Part shown: one piece after another, positions 32,715-42,172 of the stretch | How positions within the stretch are numbered: position 1 is the first letter of the stretch | Layout: every line of letters starts with the position of its first letter | Source: Psychrobacillus sp032154225 | Lineage (GTDB): Bacteria; Bacillota; Bacilli; Bacillales_A; Planococcaceae | Assembly: GCF_032154225.1 (NCBI RefSeq) | Contig: NZ_JALDYF010000002.1 | Span: forward strand, 248,001 to 312,000 | Direction: 5' to 3' | DNA: 64,000 bases | The notes under the pieces: generated by a model | What the model saw: the letters and a program-made list of their open reading frames with translations, nothing else | The model's database searches: none | What the model was told of the DNA's origin: nothing | Translations under genes and position numbers: made by a program

Positions 32715-33814
32715 TAGAAGCACCTAAATGTATTGGTTGTGGTACAACGATACAAACTGAAAATGTAGGTGATCCAGGGTACGCTCCTGTTTCATCATTA
32801 GAAAAAGAAGATATTATTTGCCAACGTTGTTTTCGTCTAAAAAATTATAATGAATTACAACCTGTTTCTTTAACAGACGACGATTTCTTACGTATATTAA
32901 ATGGTTTAGGAACACAAAAAGGGTTAATCGTTAAAGTTGTTGATATATTCGACTTCAACGGAAGCTGGTTACCAGGACTACACCGTTTTGTCGGGAACAA
33001 TCCTATTCTTTTAATCGCAAATAAAGCAGATTTATTGCCAAAGTCAGTTAAGAAAAATAAAGTAATTAACTGGATGAAGCAAGAAGCGAAAAAATTAGGC
33101 TTATCACCGATAGATGTTCTTTTTGTTAGTGCACATAAAGGAACAGGTATGGCAGAAGCAATTGATGCGATTGAACATTACCGAAAAGGTGAAAATGTAT
33201 ACGTAGTAGGCTGTACAAATGTTGGGAAATCGACATTTATAAACCGCATTATTAAACATGCTACTGGGGAGGATGCTGTTATTACAACTTCTCATTTCCC
33301 GGGTACTACATTAGATATGATTGAGATACCTTTAGACGATAAAAAAGCTCTATATGATACGCCAGGAATTATTAATCATCATCAAATGGCGCATTATTTA
33401 GATCCAACAGAACTTAAATTTATTATGCCTAAAAAAGAGATCAAACCAAAAGTATTCCAATTAAATAGTGAGCAAACATTGTTCATGGGTGGATTATCTC
33501 GATTTGATTTCATTAAAGGAAAACGTTCTGCATTTACATTGCATATTGCGAATGATATTCCAATCCACCGCACGAAGCTAGAAAATGCCGATAATTTGTA
33601 CAAAGAACATAAAGGTAAGTTATTATCGCCACCAACAGAACAGTTTGCAGATTTGTTACCAGCTTTAGTGCGCCATGAATTTAAAATTAACGACCCTAAA
33701 ACAGATGTTGTCTTTTCGGGATTAGGCTGGATTACTGTGCAACATGGTGACGTAGTTATTGCTGCCTATGCACCTGCTGGAGTAGAAATTTCAATCCGTC
33801 CATCTCTTATTTAG
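32711..33814 (+). CDS. yqeH: Circularly permuted ribosome-assembly GTPase YqeH
   Basis: Needed for 30S subunit assembly and 16S rRNA maturation. The 367-residue protein begins with a zinc finger (CIGCG...CQRC). The G motifs come in the permuted order G4 (NKADLLP), G5 (SAHKGTG), G1 (GCTNVGKS) and G3 (YDTPGI), followed by a C-terminal treble-clef-like region. The start is the TTG at 32711, seven bases after GGAGG, and it overlaps the yqeG stop (TTGA); the in-frame ATG at 32696 lies before that ribosome site. Confidence 0.95.
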   Translation: MIEAPKCIGCGTTIQTENVGDPGYAPVSSLEKEDIICQRCFRLKNYNELQPVSLTDDDFLRILNGLGTQKGLIVKVVDIFDFNGSWLPGLHRFVGNNPILLIANKADLLPKSVKKNKVINWMKQEAKKLGLSPIDVLFVSAHKGTGMAEAIDAIEHYRKGENVYVVGCTNVGKSTFINRIIKHATGEDAVITTSHFPGTTLDMIEIPLDDKKALYDTPGIINHHQMAHYLDPTELKFIMPKKEIKPKVFQLNSEQTLFMGGLSRFDFIKGKRSAFTLHIANDIPIHRTKLENADNLYKEHKGKLLSPPTEQFADLLPALVRHEFKINDPKTDVVFSGLGWITVQHGDVVIAAYAPAGVEISIRPSLI

Positions 33815-33827
33815 GAGGAGAATTGAT

Positions 33828-34658
33828 ATGAAAAAATGGTTTGCTGTTATTGGAAATCCCATAGCGCATTCTGTATCACCTCTTATGCATGATACATGGC
33901 TACAGGAAAATGGAATCGACGCAAGTTATATTCCAATCCATGTGGAAGATGGAAAATTAGCGGAAGCTGTAGACAGTTTGAAGCTTTTAGGTTGCAGTGG
34001 CTGGAATGTAACCATTCCATATAAAGAAGCAATCATTCCTTTATTAGATGAAATTGATGAATCTGTTAAAGGGAGTGGAGCGGTAAATACGGTAGTTAAA
34101 ACAGCGGATAATCGTTTCGTTGGCTATAATACGGATGGATTAGGTTTCATCAAATCGCTCGGTCCGATTAAACCGGACAGCCAAATACTGATGCTTGGTG
34201 CCGGTGGAGCTGCAAGAGGAATTGCAAATGCTTTGAAGCTGTCAGGATTTACGCATGTATGGATTGCGAATCGAACGCTTTCTAATGCAGAAAAATTAGT
34301 ACAAGATGTGAATATTGGACAAGTGTCGTCACTTGCAGATGCCGAGGCCAATTTGGGGCAGTTTGATATTATTATTCAAACGACACCTCAGGGGATGAAA
34401 AACGAAGTGAATTCATTGCCAATTGAGCTAAATAAAATAAAAGAACATGCAATTGTTGCAGATATTGTATATAATCCATTAGTTACTCCTTTTTTAGAGG
34501 AAGCAAATAAATACAATGTTCGTACGATAAATGGATTAGGGATGCTTGTTCATCAAGGAGCAATTGCATTTTCATATTGGAACGAAATGTATCCAAATTC
34601 TGATGGAATGATGGAGCGATTAACAAAGCAATTAGGAGGAAATTATGTTAACAGGTAA
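33828..34658 (+). CDS. aroE: Shikimate dehydrogenase (NADP)
   Basis: Reduces 3-dehydroshikimate to shikimate in aromatic amino-acid synthesis. The 276-residue enzyme has the substrate-binding N-terminal domain (NPIAHSVSPLMH, catalytic Lys in NVTIPYKEAI) and a Rossmann NADP domain (LGAGGAARGIA, then IANRTLSNA). AGGAGG precedes the ATG. The 3' end overlaps yhbY by 14 bases, indicating translational coupling. Confidence 0.95.
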   Translation: MKKWFAVIGNPIAHSVSPLMHDTWLQENGIDASYIPIHVEDGKLAEAVDSLKLLGCSGWNVTIPYKEAIIPLLDEIDESVKGSGAVNTVVKTADNRFVGYNTDGLGFIKSLGPIKPDSQILMLGAGGAARGIANALKLSGFTHVWIANRTLSNAEKLVQDVNIGQVSSLADAEANLGQFDIIIQTTPQGMKNEVNSLPIELNKIKEHAIVADIVYNPLVTPFLEEANKYNVRTINGLGMLVHQGAIAFSYWNEMYPNSDGMMERLTKQLGGNYVNR

Positions 34659-34950
34659 ACAAAAAAGATTTTTACGTAGTAAAGCACATCATCTTCAACC
34701 GATTTTTCAAGTAGGAAAAGGTGGAGTAAATGATGCGCTGGTTAAGCATATTGAAGAAGCGATAGAAGTAAGAGAACTAATCAAAATTAGTATTCTACAA
34801 AACTGTGAAGTGGATAAACAAACAGTTGCTGATCAACTTTCGAAGGAAAGTAAAGCGGAGCTCGTACAGTTAATTGGCTTAACTGTTGTATTGTACAAGC
34901 AGTCTAAAAATAATCCTAGAATCGAGCTACCAAAAGCGAGCCGTTCATGA
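34645..34950 (+). CDS. yhbY: CRM-domain RNA-binding protein YhbY (YqeI)
   Basis: A 101-residue single CRM (YhbY) domain protein associated with the large ribosomal subunit precursor. Conserved features are MLTGKQKRFLRSKAHHL at the N-terminus and the FQVGKGGVND (GxxG) loop that contacts RNA. It starts inside the aroE 3' end with GGAGG upstream, and its stop overlaps the nadD start (ATGA). Confidence 0.93.
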   Translation: MLTGKQKRFLRSKAHHLQPIFQVGKGGVNDALVKHIEEAIEVRELIKISILQNCEVDKQTVADQLSKESKAELVQLIGLTVVLYKQSKNNPRIELPKASRS

Positions 34951-35519
34951 GTAAAAAAGTAGGAATTCTAGGTGGGACGTTCAATCCTCCACATATTGGT
35001 CATTTAATGATTGCAAACGAAGCCTTGCACGCATTGAAGCTAGATGAAGTTCGGTTAATGCCAAATGCCACTCCTCCCCACAAAATGAAAGACGAACGTA
35101 TTTCAGAAGGTGAACGGCTGGAAATGGTCAGGTTAGCAATTCAGGGAATACCAAATATGTCTATTGAAACGATTGAAATTGAACGAGGTGGGACATCCTA
35201 CACGTTCGACACAATGGAGCTTTTGCAAGCGAGGGAACCATCGACGGATTTTTACTTTATTATCGGTGGGGATCAAGTCGAATATTTACCGAAATGGTAT
35301 CGAATTGATGAGCTGGTGGAAAAAATACAATTAGTTGGTGTACCAAGACCAAATACAATGATTGAAACGGCATATCCTATACTAACATTGGATATCCCGC
35401 AAATAGATTTATCTTCAACGCTTGTAAGAAATCGACTATCGAATGGAGAAACGACAATGTTTCTAATACCAGAACGAGTAAGAGATTTCATTCAAAAGGA
35501 GAAGTTATATGAAATTTGA
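34947..35519 (+). CDS. nadD: Nicotinate-nucleotide adenylyltransferase
   Basis: Transfers AMP from ATP to nicotinate mononucleotide in NAD synthesis. The 190-residue enzyme has the nucleotidyltransferase motif GGTFNPPHIGHL and the C-terminal IDLSSTLVRNR (ISSTxxR-type) motif. It overlaps yhbY by four bases and yqeK by eleven, in the conserved operon. Confidence 0.95.
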   Translation: MSKKVGILGGTFNPPHIGHLMIANEALHALKLDEVRLMPNATPPHKMKDERISEGERLEMVRLAIQGIPNMSIETIEIERGGTSYTFDTMELLQAREPSTDFYFIIGGDQVEYLPKWYRIDELVEKIQLVGVPRPNTMIETAYPILTLDIPQIDLSSTLVRNRLSNGETTMFLIPERVRDFIQKEKLYEI

Positions 35520-36084
35520 ACATTTGCTTGAGAAAATGAAAGAACGTATGCCAGAAAAGCGCTATGTTCATACGAAAGGCGTTGCCATTACTGCAATTAA
35601 TTTGGCAGAGAAGTACCAAGTTGATCCCGAAAAAGCCGAAGTTGCAGCTATTTTGCATGACAGCGTGAAATTTGCGGATAAAGAATGGTTGCAGGAGAAA
35701 ATTATTTCAGAAAAGATGGATCCTTTATTATTATCATTTCACCACGAATTGTGGCACGGACCGGTTGGTAGTTATGTAGCGAAAAATGAGTTTGGGATTG
35801 ATGATCAAGAGATTCTTGACGCAATCCGCTTCCATACGACTGGCCGAGCAGGTATGTCTAAACTGGAAAAAATAATTTATGTTTCAGATATGATTGAACC
35901 GAACCGCGACTTTCAAGGAATTGAAATGTTAAGAGAGAAAGTATCATCTGATTTGGAAGAGGCAATGATTAGTTGTGTGACGCATAGCATTAGATTTTTA
36001 ATCGAAAAAAAACAGCCGGTATTTCCGGATTCATTTCATTGCTACAATGACTTGATACAAAAGAGAGGAAAAGTGAAGGAATGA
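35509..36084 (+). CDS. yqeK: HD-domain Ap4A hydrolase YqeK
   Basis: A 191-residue HD phosphohydrolase. YqeK homologues are symmetrical diadenosine tetraphosphatases producing two ADP, with an Fe/metal site. Metal ligands are seen in RYVHTKGVA, AAILHDSVKF, HHELWHGPVG and HTTGRAGM. It overlaps nadD (AP4A is a side product of nucleotidyl chemistry) and rsfS. The ribosome site AAGGAG lies in the nadD coding region. Confidence 0.93.
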   Translation: MKFEHLLEKMKERMPEKRYVHTKGVAITAINLAEKYQVDPEKAEVAAILHDSVKFADKEWLQEKIISEKMDPLLLSFHHELWHGPVGSYVAKNEFGIDDQEILDAIRFHTTGRAGMSKLEKIIYVSDMIEPNRDFQGIEMLREKVSSDLEEAMISCVTHSIRFLIEKKQPVFPDSFHCYNDLIQKRGKVKE

Positions 36085-36434
36085 CTTCAATACAATCATT
36101 AATAGAAATTGCTTATAAAGCAGCAGACGACAAACGAGCAGAGGATATCGTTGTCCTAAATATGCAAGGAGTATCACTATTAGCAGACTATTTCTTAATC
36201 TGTCATGCTAACTCAGATCGTCAAGTGCAAGCTATTGCAAAAGAGCTTTCTGAACAAGCTTCTATTGCAGGATACAATGTAAAACGTTTAGAAGGATTTG
36301 ACGAAGGACGTTGGGTTCTTGTAGATATGGGTGATGTTGTCGCGCATGTATTCCAAAAAGATGAGCGTTCATATTACAATTTAGAACGACTATGGGGAGA
36401 CGCACCAATGATCGAAGTAGGTCAAGACGCATAA
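36081..36434 (+). CDS. rsfS: Ribosomal silencing factor RsfS
   Basis: Binds L14 of the 50S subunit and blocks subunit joining during starvation. The 117-residue protein shows the family core DIVVLNMQGVSLLADYFLICHANSDRQ split over strands, then WVLVDMGDVVAHVF. It overlaps yqeK by four bases (ATGA) and yqeM by one (TAATG). Confidence 0.94.
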   Translation: MTSIQSLIEIAYKAADDKRAEDIVVLNMQGVSLLADYFLICHANSDRQVQAIAKELSEQASIAGYNVKRLEGFDEGRWVLVDMGDVVAHVFQKDERSYYNLERLWGDAPMIEVGQDA

Positions 36435-37171
36435 TGGCTATGTACGACCAGTTTGCTTTTATATATGATTCGTTAATGTCTGATATTCCGTATGACAAAT
36501 ATGCGGAATGGGTTCAAAAGCACGCCCCTACATCTACTTATAAAAAACTAGTAGATGTAGGGTGCGGTACTGGGGTTTTAAGCGTTCAATTTGCGAAAGA
36601 CGGCTTTGATGTAACTGGACTGGATTTATCCGAATCAATGCTTACGATGGCACAAAAGCGTAGCATCGAAAACGATACTTCTATTTCACTTATTTGTCAG
36701 TCGATGACGGAAATAGACGGGATAGCAAATATGGATGTTGCTGTAATTGCTATTGATTCATTAAATTATTTGGAAACGCTTGAAGATGTTGAGCAAACGT
36801 TTCACCATGTTTATGAGTCATTAGTAGATGGTGGGCAGTTGTTCTTCGATGTTCATTCACTTTACAAGATGGATGTCATTTATCCAGACGGACCGTTTAC
36901 GTATGAAGACGAAGATGTTACGTATATTTGGCATACAGAGCAAGGAGATGTAGCTCATTCCATTTATCATGATATTACTTTTTTCGTACGAGACGAATCC
37001 GGGTATTATGAAAAATTTGAAGAGACTCATTTTCAACGAACTTTTCCACTAGAAACGTATACGGATCTTTTAGAAAAAGTCGGTTTTTCTACAATTTCTG
37101 TTTCCACCTCTGTTTTTGAAGAGCAGCCGGAAGATGAAGTAGAAAGATATTTTATACATGCAGTAAAATAA
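36434..37171 (+). CDS. yqeM: YqeM class I SAM-dependent methyltransferase
   Basis: A 245-residue methyltransferase with motif I LVDVGCGTGVLSVQFA, acidic loop GLDLSESML and the DSLNYL post-motif. The substrate is not known. The ATG at 36434 overlaps the rsfS stop; its ribosome site is weak, so it probably depends on translational coupling. An ATG at 36392 would overlap rsfS by 43 bases. It is the last gene of the yqeG operon here, just before comEA as in B. subtilis. Confidence 0.9.
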   Translation: MAMYDQFAFIYDSLMSDIPYDKYAEWVQKHAPTSTYKKLVDVGCGTGVLSVQFAKDGFDVTGLDLSESMLTMAQKRSIENDTSISLICQSMTEIDGIANMDVAVIAIDSLNYLETLEDVEQTFHHVYESLVDGGQLFFDVHSLYKMDVIYPDGPFTYEDEDVTYIWHTEQGDVAHSIYHDITFFVRDESGYYEKFEETHFQRTFPLETYTDLLEKVGFSTISVSTSVFEEQPEDEVERYFIHAVK

Positions 37172-37241
37172 TTCTTTCCAACAAGAGGTAAATTTAGTAT
37201 AGTTTTTATAACTCCATATTAATTACCTCTTTTTGGAGAGG

Positions 37242-37871
37242 ATGATATTTCTGATTCTTTCTTTCGTGCAGAAATATAAGAAAAAACTGTTGCTCCCAAC
37301 GACAGTTATTATGTTTGTATTATTTTTCTTTTATCAAATTTATTTTAAATCAGCACCCCCAAAAGCTGATTCAATTCAACCAATCCCAACGAATGAAACA
37401 TTTATAGAACAAGAAGCGCCATCTGAATATGAGGATATTGCTGTTTTTGTTGAAGTTAAAGGCGCAGTAAATAAGCCAGGTGTATATGAACTTTCTGAAG
37501 GTGATCGCGTATTAAGTGCGATTGAACTTGCAGGAGGTTATTTGGCGCAAAGTGATACCAAAAGCATTAATCACGCACAAAAAGTAGAAGACGAGATGGT
37601 TATTTACGTCCCTTTAGAAGGGGAAGTAATAGAGCAAATAGCATCTATTTCAACACCTGGCAATAGCAACGGCGGAGGATTAGTAAATATTAATAAAGCC
37701 GATGCTTCTATTCTTACAACTTTACCTGGCATTGGGCCAGCAAAAGCCGATGCCATTATCTCATTTCGAGAAGAAAATGGTCCCTTCAAAGAAACTGCTG
37801 ATTTGATGAAAGTAACAGGAATCGGTAAAAAAACATACGAGAAATTGGAAGCGCTTTTAACAGCGAAGTAA
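37242..37871 (+). CDS. comEA: Competence DNA-binding protein ComEA
   Basis: A membrane-anchored receptor that binds incoming double-stranded DNA for ComEC. It has an N-terminal TM helix (about 14-33), an SLBB-like domain (VFVEVKGAVNKPGVYEL, about 66-125), a linker, and a C-terminal helix-hairpin-helix pair (LVNINKADASILTTLPGIG, GIGKKTYEKLEALL). The start is unsure. TTG 37233 has no ribosome site. ATG 37242 directly follows GGAGAGG, and a CTG at 37251 has better spacing. Product length about 206-209. Confidence 0.92.
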   Translation: MIFLILSFVQKYKKKLLLPTTVIMFVLFFFYQIYFKSAPPKADSIQPIPTNETFIEQEAPSEYEDIAVFVEVKGAVNKPGVYELSEGDRVLSAIELAGGYLAQSDTKSINHAQKVEDEMVIYVPLEGEVIEQIASISTPGNSNGGGLVNINKADASILTTLPGIGPAKADAIISFREENGPFKETADLMKVTGIGKKTYEKLEALLTAK

Positions 37872-37945
37872 AAATCTGTGACATTGACGTTACAGTGGAC
37901 AAACTAATAAACTAGAAGAAGCATTATATTTGGAGGTAATTATAT

Positions 37946-38509
37946 ATGGAGCGTATTACTTGGGATCAATTTTTCATGGCGCAAAGCCATTTACTTGCTT
38001 TAAGAAGCACATGCACACGTTTATCGGTTGGTGCAACGATTGTTCGAGATCGCCGTATTATGGCAGGGGGCTATAATGGCTCTATTTCTGGTGGAGACCA
38101 TTGTATTGATCATGGCTGTTATGTTGTAGATAGTCATTGTGTAAGAACAATTCATGCAGAAATGAATGCTTTACTTCAATGTGCAAAGTATGGAATTACT
38201 GTAAGCGGAGCAGATTTATATGTAACGCATTTTCCGTGCTTACCTTGTACGAAGTCCATTATTCAAGCGGGTATTTCAAGACTTTATTATGCGCAAGATT
38301 ATAAAAATAATACGTATGCAATAGAGTTGTTGAAACAAGCGGGAATAGAAGTAATTCATGTACCATTCGATGAACGTAAAATTGATTTTTTAAGCGATGA
38401 AAAAGTTGCACTTTATATGGAGCTTCTAACAAAGCTGCGTGAGAAAGGAGCAAGTAGTGAAGAATTGGCACCTTATGAAACGAAGGTGACGGAATTATTT
38501 GGCTTGTAA
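37946..38509 (+). CDS. comEB: ComEB, dCMP deaminase family
   Basis: A 187-residue zinc cytidine/deoxycytidylate deaminase. Catalytic ligands are HAEMNALLQ and PCLPCTKS. In B. subtilis comEB lies in the late-competence operon but is dispensable for DNA uptake; it may supply dUMP and, as more recently described, aid polar localisation of ComGA. GGAGGT precedes the ATG. Confidence 0.94.
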   Translation: MERITWDQFFMAQSHLLALRSTCTRLSVGATIVRDRRIMAGGYNGSISGGDHCIDHGCYVVDSHCVRTIHAEMNALLQCAKYGITVSGADLYVTHFPCLPCTKSIIQAGISRLYYAQDYKNNTYAIELLKQAGIEVIHVPFDERKIDFLSDEKVALYMELLTKLREKGASSEELAPYETKVTELFGL

Positions 38510-38586
38510 CAATTCGAGGTAATTATATATACATAGCCTTATCCATCATCATTGCATCGCTAGCTGCTTATGAATCGGTAAGGCTA

Positions 38587-40791
38587 TTGTTGTTATTTTG
38601 TGTTCTTTTTAGTTGGTTACTGTATAAAAGAATGAATCCTTTTTTTATCCTATTTACGATAATGTTCGGAACTGCGGCTTATATGTATTTTGTCGCAACA
38701 ATGCCTGAGCCTGCACAAGAGGTAATTATAACCGAAATTACATGGACAGATCAGTACAAAATCAATGGGCAGTATGTAAGAGGATTTGTTACTGCAAATG
38801 ACGATGGAAAATGGTATGTACAGCTGAAAATGTCGTCAGAAAATGAAAAAATTGCTTTATTGCATGAATCGCTCGCAGGCAAAGTTTTTAGAGTAGAAGC
38901 GCGTGAAGCAACAAAACGCCCGAAGTCTCATGAATATGCTTTTAATATGGACAACTATTTGAAAAGTAATGGAGCAGTTGGTCAGTTAGAAGTGGAACGG
39001 TATGAAATAATAGACGAAAAGCAAGGCTTTGTATATTTTATGGCGGAGAAACGTTTTCAAATGAAACAGCATATCCAAGCGACATTTCCTTTATCGTTAC
39101 AGGCAGAAGCAGAAGCGTTATTAATCGGCAGTCGAGAACAAATGCCTTCGGATATGCAAAATGCCTATTTAGCATTAGGGATTACGCATTTATTTGCTAT
39201 CTCTGGGCTTCATGTAGCTTTAGTAGTATTGCTTGTTTATGAATTGCTTATACGAGTAAGAGTTAGAAGAGGAACCTCCAGCTGGTTATTAATTGTAGCG
39301 CTACCTTTATACGCGTTTTTAGCAGGTGGCGCACCATCGGTATGGAGAGCAGTTTCTGTGACGGAAATTGTTTTAATTGCTACATTACTCAATCGAAAAA
39401 TTGCAATGAATGATGCATTTTCCTTAAGTGTGATTGGTTTTGTATTATACCAGCCTTGGATTATTTATCAAGTAGGATTTCAATTATCTTATTTAGCCGC
39501 ATTCTCGCTTATTTATAGTGCGGCTATTCTACAAAAAAGCACATCCTATTTAAAACAGTCATTAATCATAACAACTGTATGCCAGCTCATTGTATTTCCT
39601 ATTTTGCTCGTTCAATTTTATGAAATATCTACTTCTTCCTTCTTTGCAAATGTTGTTTTCGTTCCAATATTTTCATTTGTCGCGTTACCAATTACTATTT
39701 TTTTCTTATTGCTTACATTCATTTCACCTTTTATAAGTGATTTATTGTTTTCTATATATGAGCCGCTACGTGCTCTTTTAAGCGATCTAATTTTGTTTCT
39801 TGGCAGTTTACCATATCAACTGTGGAATCCGATGAAACCGACGCTTTTATTCGTTATTTTAGCGTATATTGGAGTGATGTTCTTTTTTGTTTCATTCGAA
39901 AAAGGAAAAAACCTCTTTTTTAGCAGTACGTTGCTTTTATTGCCGATAGCGATGATTCACTTTTCGCCTTATTTTGATTCGACGACTAAAATTACTTTTT
40001 TAAATGTTGGGCAAGGTGATTGCATTATTATTGAAATGCCTTATCGGAAAGAGGTTATCGTGATTGACACAGGAGGATTGCTCCGATTTGAACAAGAGGC
40101 GTGGAAAGAGTCGAAAGAGGCTTACGAAATAGGGAGACAAGTAGTTGTGCCATTTTTAAAAGGTAGAGGGATAACGAAAATTGATATATTAGTTATTACA
40201 CATGCAGATGCAGATCATATGGAAGGTGCGGAAGAGGTATTGGAGGAAGTTCATGTGCGAGAGATTCATATTTCGCCAGGTTCGCATGAGAAAGAAGTTA
40301 TGTCAGAACTGCTAGCAGAAGCGAAAAAACAACAAATTCCAATAGTTGAAAAAAGAGCAGGGGACCGATTACAATCTAATTATTATGACATGCAATATAT
40401 TTATCCTATAGATTTTGTATATGAAGGAAATGATGATTCTCTTGTATTATCCATGAAAAATGCTTATTTTCATGGGCTTTTTATAGGGGATTTAGAGACA
40501 AATGGGGAAGAGGTGCTTGTTCGAACATATGGAAAGGCACTTGAGAAGCTAACTTTGTTGAAAATAGGACATCATGGTAGTAAAACATCCAGCACGCAAC
40601 CGTTTTTAGAGCTGACACGTCCAATGTATTCCATTATTTCAGCAGGATATAATAATCGCTATGGTCATCCTCATCCAGAAGTTGTAGATAGATTACATGC
40701 ACTGAATCTCCCTTTTTTACAAACTGGTGTTGAGGGGACGATTCAAGTTAATATAACAAAGTCCGGAGAAATCGACGTTTTTATCCCATAA
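38587..40791 (+). CDS. comEC: ComEC DNA-uptake channel
   Basis: A polytopic membrane protein that carries single-stranded DNA across the membrane in competence. The first part has the ComEC core with HLFAISGLHVALVVLL (about 203-218), followed by numerous TM helices. The C-terminal metallo-beta-lactamase-like domain (about 475-734) contains THADADHMEGAE and GHHGSKTSS. From TTG 38587 the product has 734 residues. The open frame and its hydrophobic first helix continue upstream to about 38521 without any ATG, GTG or TTG, and a GAGGT at 38516-38520 suggests the real start is an atypical codon near 38527. Confidence 0.93.
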   Translation: MLLFCVLFSWLLYKRMNPFFILFTIMFGTAAYMYFVATMPEPAQEVIITEITWTDQYKINGQYVRGFVTANDDGKWYVQLKMSSENEKIALLHESLAGKVFRVEAREATKRPKSHEYAFNMDNYLKSNGAVGQLEVERYEIIDEKQGFVYFMAEKRFQMKQHIQATFPLSLQAEAEALLIGSREQMPSDMQNAYLALGITHLFAISGLHVALVVLLVYELLIRVRVRRGTSSWLLIVALPLYAFLAGGAPSVWRAVSVTEIVLIATLLNRKIAMNDAFSLSVIGFVLYQPWIIYQVGFQLSYLAAFSLIYSAAILQKSTSYLKQSLIITTVCQLIVFPILLVQFYEISTSSFFANVVFVPIFSFVALPITIFFLLLTFISPFISDLLFSIYEPLRALLSDLILFLGSLPYQLWNPMKPTLLFVILAYIGVMFFFVSFEKGKNLFFSSTLLLLPIAMIHFSPYFDSTTKITFLNVGQGDCIIIEMPYRKEVIVIDTGGLLRFEQEAWKESKEAYEIGRQVVVPFLKGRGITKIDILVITHADADHMEGAEEVLEEVHVREIHISPGSHEKEVMSELLAEAKKQQIPIVEKRAGDRLQSNYYDMQYIYPIDFVYEGNDDSLVLSMKNAYFHGLFIGDLETNGEEVLVRTYGKALEKLTLLKIGHHGSKTSSTQPFLELTRPMYSIISAGYNNRYGHPHPEVVDRLHALNLPFLQTGVEGTIQVNITKSGEIDVFIP

Positions 40792-40801
40792 AACGAGAAA
40801 A

Positions 40802-40828
40802 GGGTATTGTCCATAATAGACAATACCC
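40802..40828 (-). terminator. Terminator of yqzM (hairpin shared with the comEC 3' end)
   Basis: GGGTATTGTC (40802-40811) and GACAATACCC (40819-40828) form a perfect 10-bp stem. The T-rich tract follows on the minus strand, so it mainly serves yqzM. Confidence 0.7.
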
Positions 40829-40839
40829 ATACTCTGTTA

Positions 40840-40974
40840 TTATCGAGAAACAAACTCAACAATTACTGCAATAAAGAACATGATTGTAAAAAACCCAAAG
40901 GAGACTACAAAACCTATGCCTGAGTCGATCGCATCGTTACGTTTCGACTGTACATTGTGTTCAAACTCATTCAT
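40840..40974 (-). CDS. yqzM: YqzM family small membrane protein
   Basis: A 44-residue protein beginning MNEFEHNVQSKRNDAIDSG and then a single TM helix (about 20-41) ending EFVSR. It matches the YqzM family, which lies between comEC and holA in B. subtilis on the opposite strand. AGGAGGGG precedes the ATG, and a terminator follows. Function unknown. Confidence 0.85.
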   Translation of the reverse strand: MNEFEHNVQSKRNDAIDSGIGFVVSFGFFTIMFFIAVIVEFVSR

Positions 40975-41128
40975 TGTTACCCCTCCTATTTCAACCTAAT
41001 TATAAAGGATTGCCTATGAAAAATCTACATAGAATAAAGTCTTTTTCTTATTCTTCCGAGAAAGACACAAATTATTCACTAATTGTCATGTATAATAAAC
41101 TTAATAATGTATAGCAAGGAGATCGACA

Positions 41129-42136
41129 ATGATTTCAGAAAAATGGATGCAAATTGCAAAAAATAATATTTCCGATGTTTATTTATTATACGGAACAGAA
41201 TCTTATTTTATTGAAGAAACGCTTAAAAAGTTGAAAAAGCAACTAAGTGAAGATGGTGAAATCGAAGTAATTCACTTTGACTTGGAAGAAAAAAATGTAG
41301 AAGAAGTTATATATGAAGCAGATACAGTTCCTTTTTTCTCCGATAAAAAGCTAGTTATTGCGAAAAATGCTTTCTTTTTAAAAGCTACTGAAAAAGGAAA
41401 AGAAAAGGTTATTCATAATACAGCAGTGTTAGAACAATGGCTGCAAAGTCCATCGCCAACAGCTGTAACTGTGTTTATCGCCCCGTATGAAAAACTAGAC
41501 GAACGAAAAAAAGTAACGAAGTCGATGAAGCAGCATGCGAATTTGATAGAAGCAACAAGCTTACAAGCGCATGATTTAAAAGGCTGGATTTTACATGAGG
41601 TTTCAAGTTTAGGGAAAACGATTACGGACGGTGCGGTAAATAGATTAATCGAAGTGGGTGGAACAAATTTAATTCATTTGCAAACAGAATTATTGAAAAT
41701 AGCGACCTATTTAGGGGAACAAAATGAAATTGACGGGGAAACCGTCCAGATGCTGTTAGTAAGGACGTTGGAACAGGATGTATTTACGTTAGGAAATGCG
41801 TATATTACTGGAAATTCAAGCGAAGCACTTGAAATTTATCATGATTTATTAAAGCGAAAAGAAGATCCGTTAAAGCTTAATGCGCTTATTGCGACACAAG
41901 TACGTTTGATGATTCAAGTAAGTCATTTAAAGAAAAAAGGATACCATGCACAGCAAATTGCAAATCAACTAAAAGTACACCCATATCGTGTGAAATTATT
42001 ATTCGATAGCCCGAGTTTGCGAAATGAACAAAAACTCTTATCGACATTAAATGATCTTGCAACGGTAGACTTGCAGTTAAAAACATTAAATATTAACCGC
42101 GATAGAATATTAGAATTATTTTTAATGAAAAAATAA
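41129..42136 (+). CDS. holA: DNA polymerase III subunit delta
   Basis: The delta subunit of the clamp loader, which opens the beta sliding clamp. The 335-residue protein (B. subtilis YqeN) has the degenerate AAA+ fold without Walker A (NISDVYLLYGTESYFIEETL) and a C-terminal collar domain. Length is normal. AAGGAG lies ahead of the ATG, and a perfect hairpin follows the stop. Confidence 0.94.
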   Translation: MISEKWMQIAKNNISDVYLLYGTESYFIEETLKKLKKQLSEDGEIEVIHFDLEEKNVEEVIYEADTVPFFSDKKLVIAKNAFFLKATEKGKEKVIHNTAVLEQWLQSPSPTAVTVFIAPYEKLDERKKVTKSMKQHANLIEATSLQAHDLKGWILHEVSSLGKTITDGAVNRLIEVGGTNLIHLQTELLKIATYLGEQNEIDGETVQMLLVRTLEQDVFTLGNAYITGNSSEALEIYHDLLKRKEDPLKLNALIATQVRLMIQVSHLKKKGYHAQQIANQLKVHPYRVKLLFDSPSLRNEQKLLSTLNDLATVDLQLKTLNINRDRILELFLMKK

Positions 42137-42168
42137 AGACTGAACCGAGTAAAATCGGTTCAGTCTTT
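42135..42168. terminator. Bidirectional terminator between holA and rpsT
   Basis: A perfect 14-bp stem, AAAGACTGAACCGA (42135-42148) with TCGGTTCAGTCTTT (42155-42168), with A and T tracts on both sides. It serves the convergent holA and rpsT. Confidence 0.9.
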
Positions 42169-42172
42169 TGTT

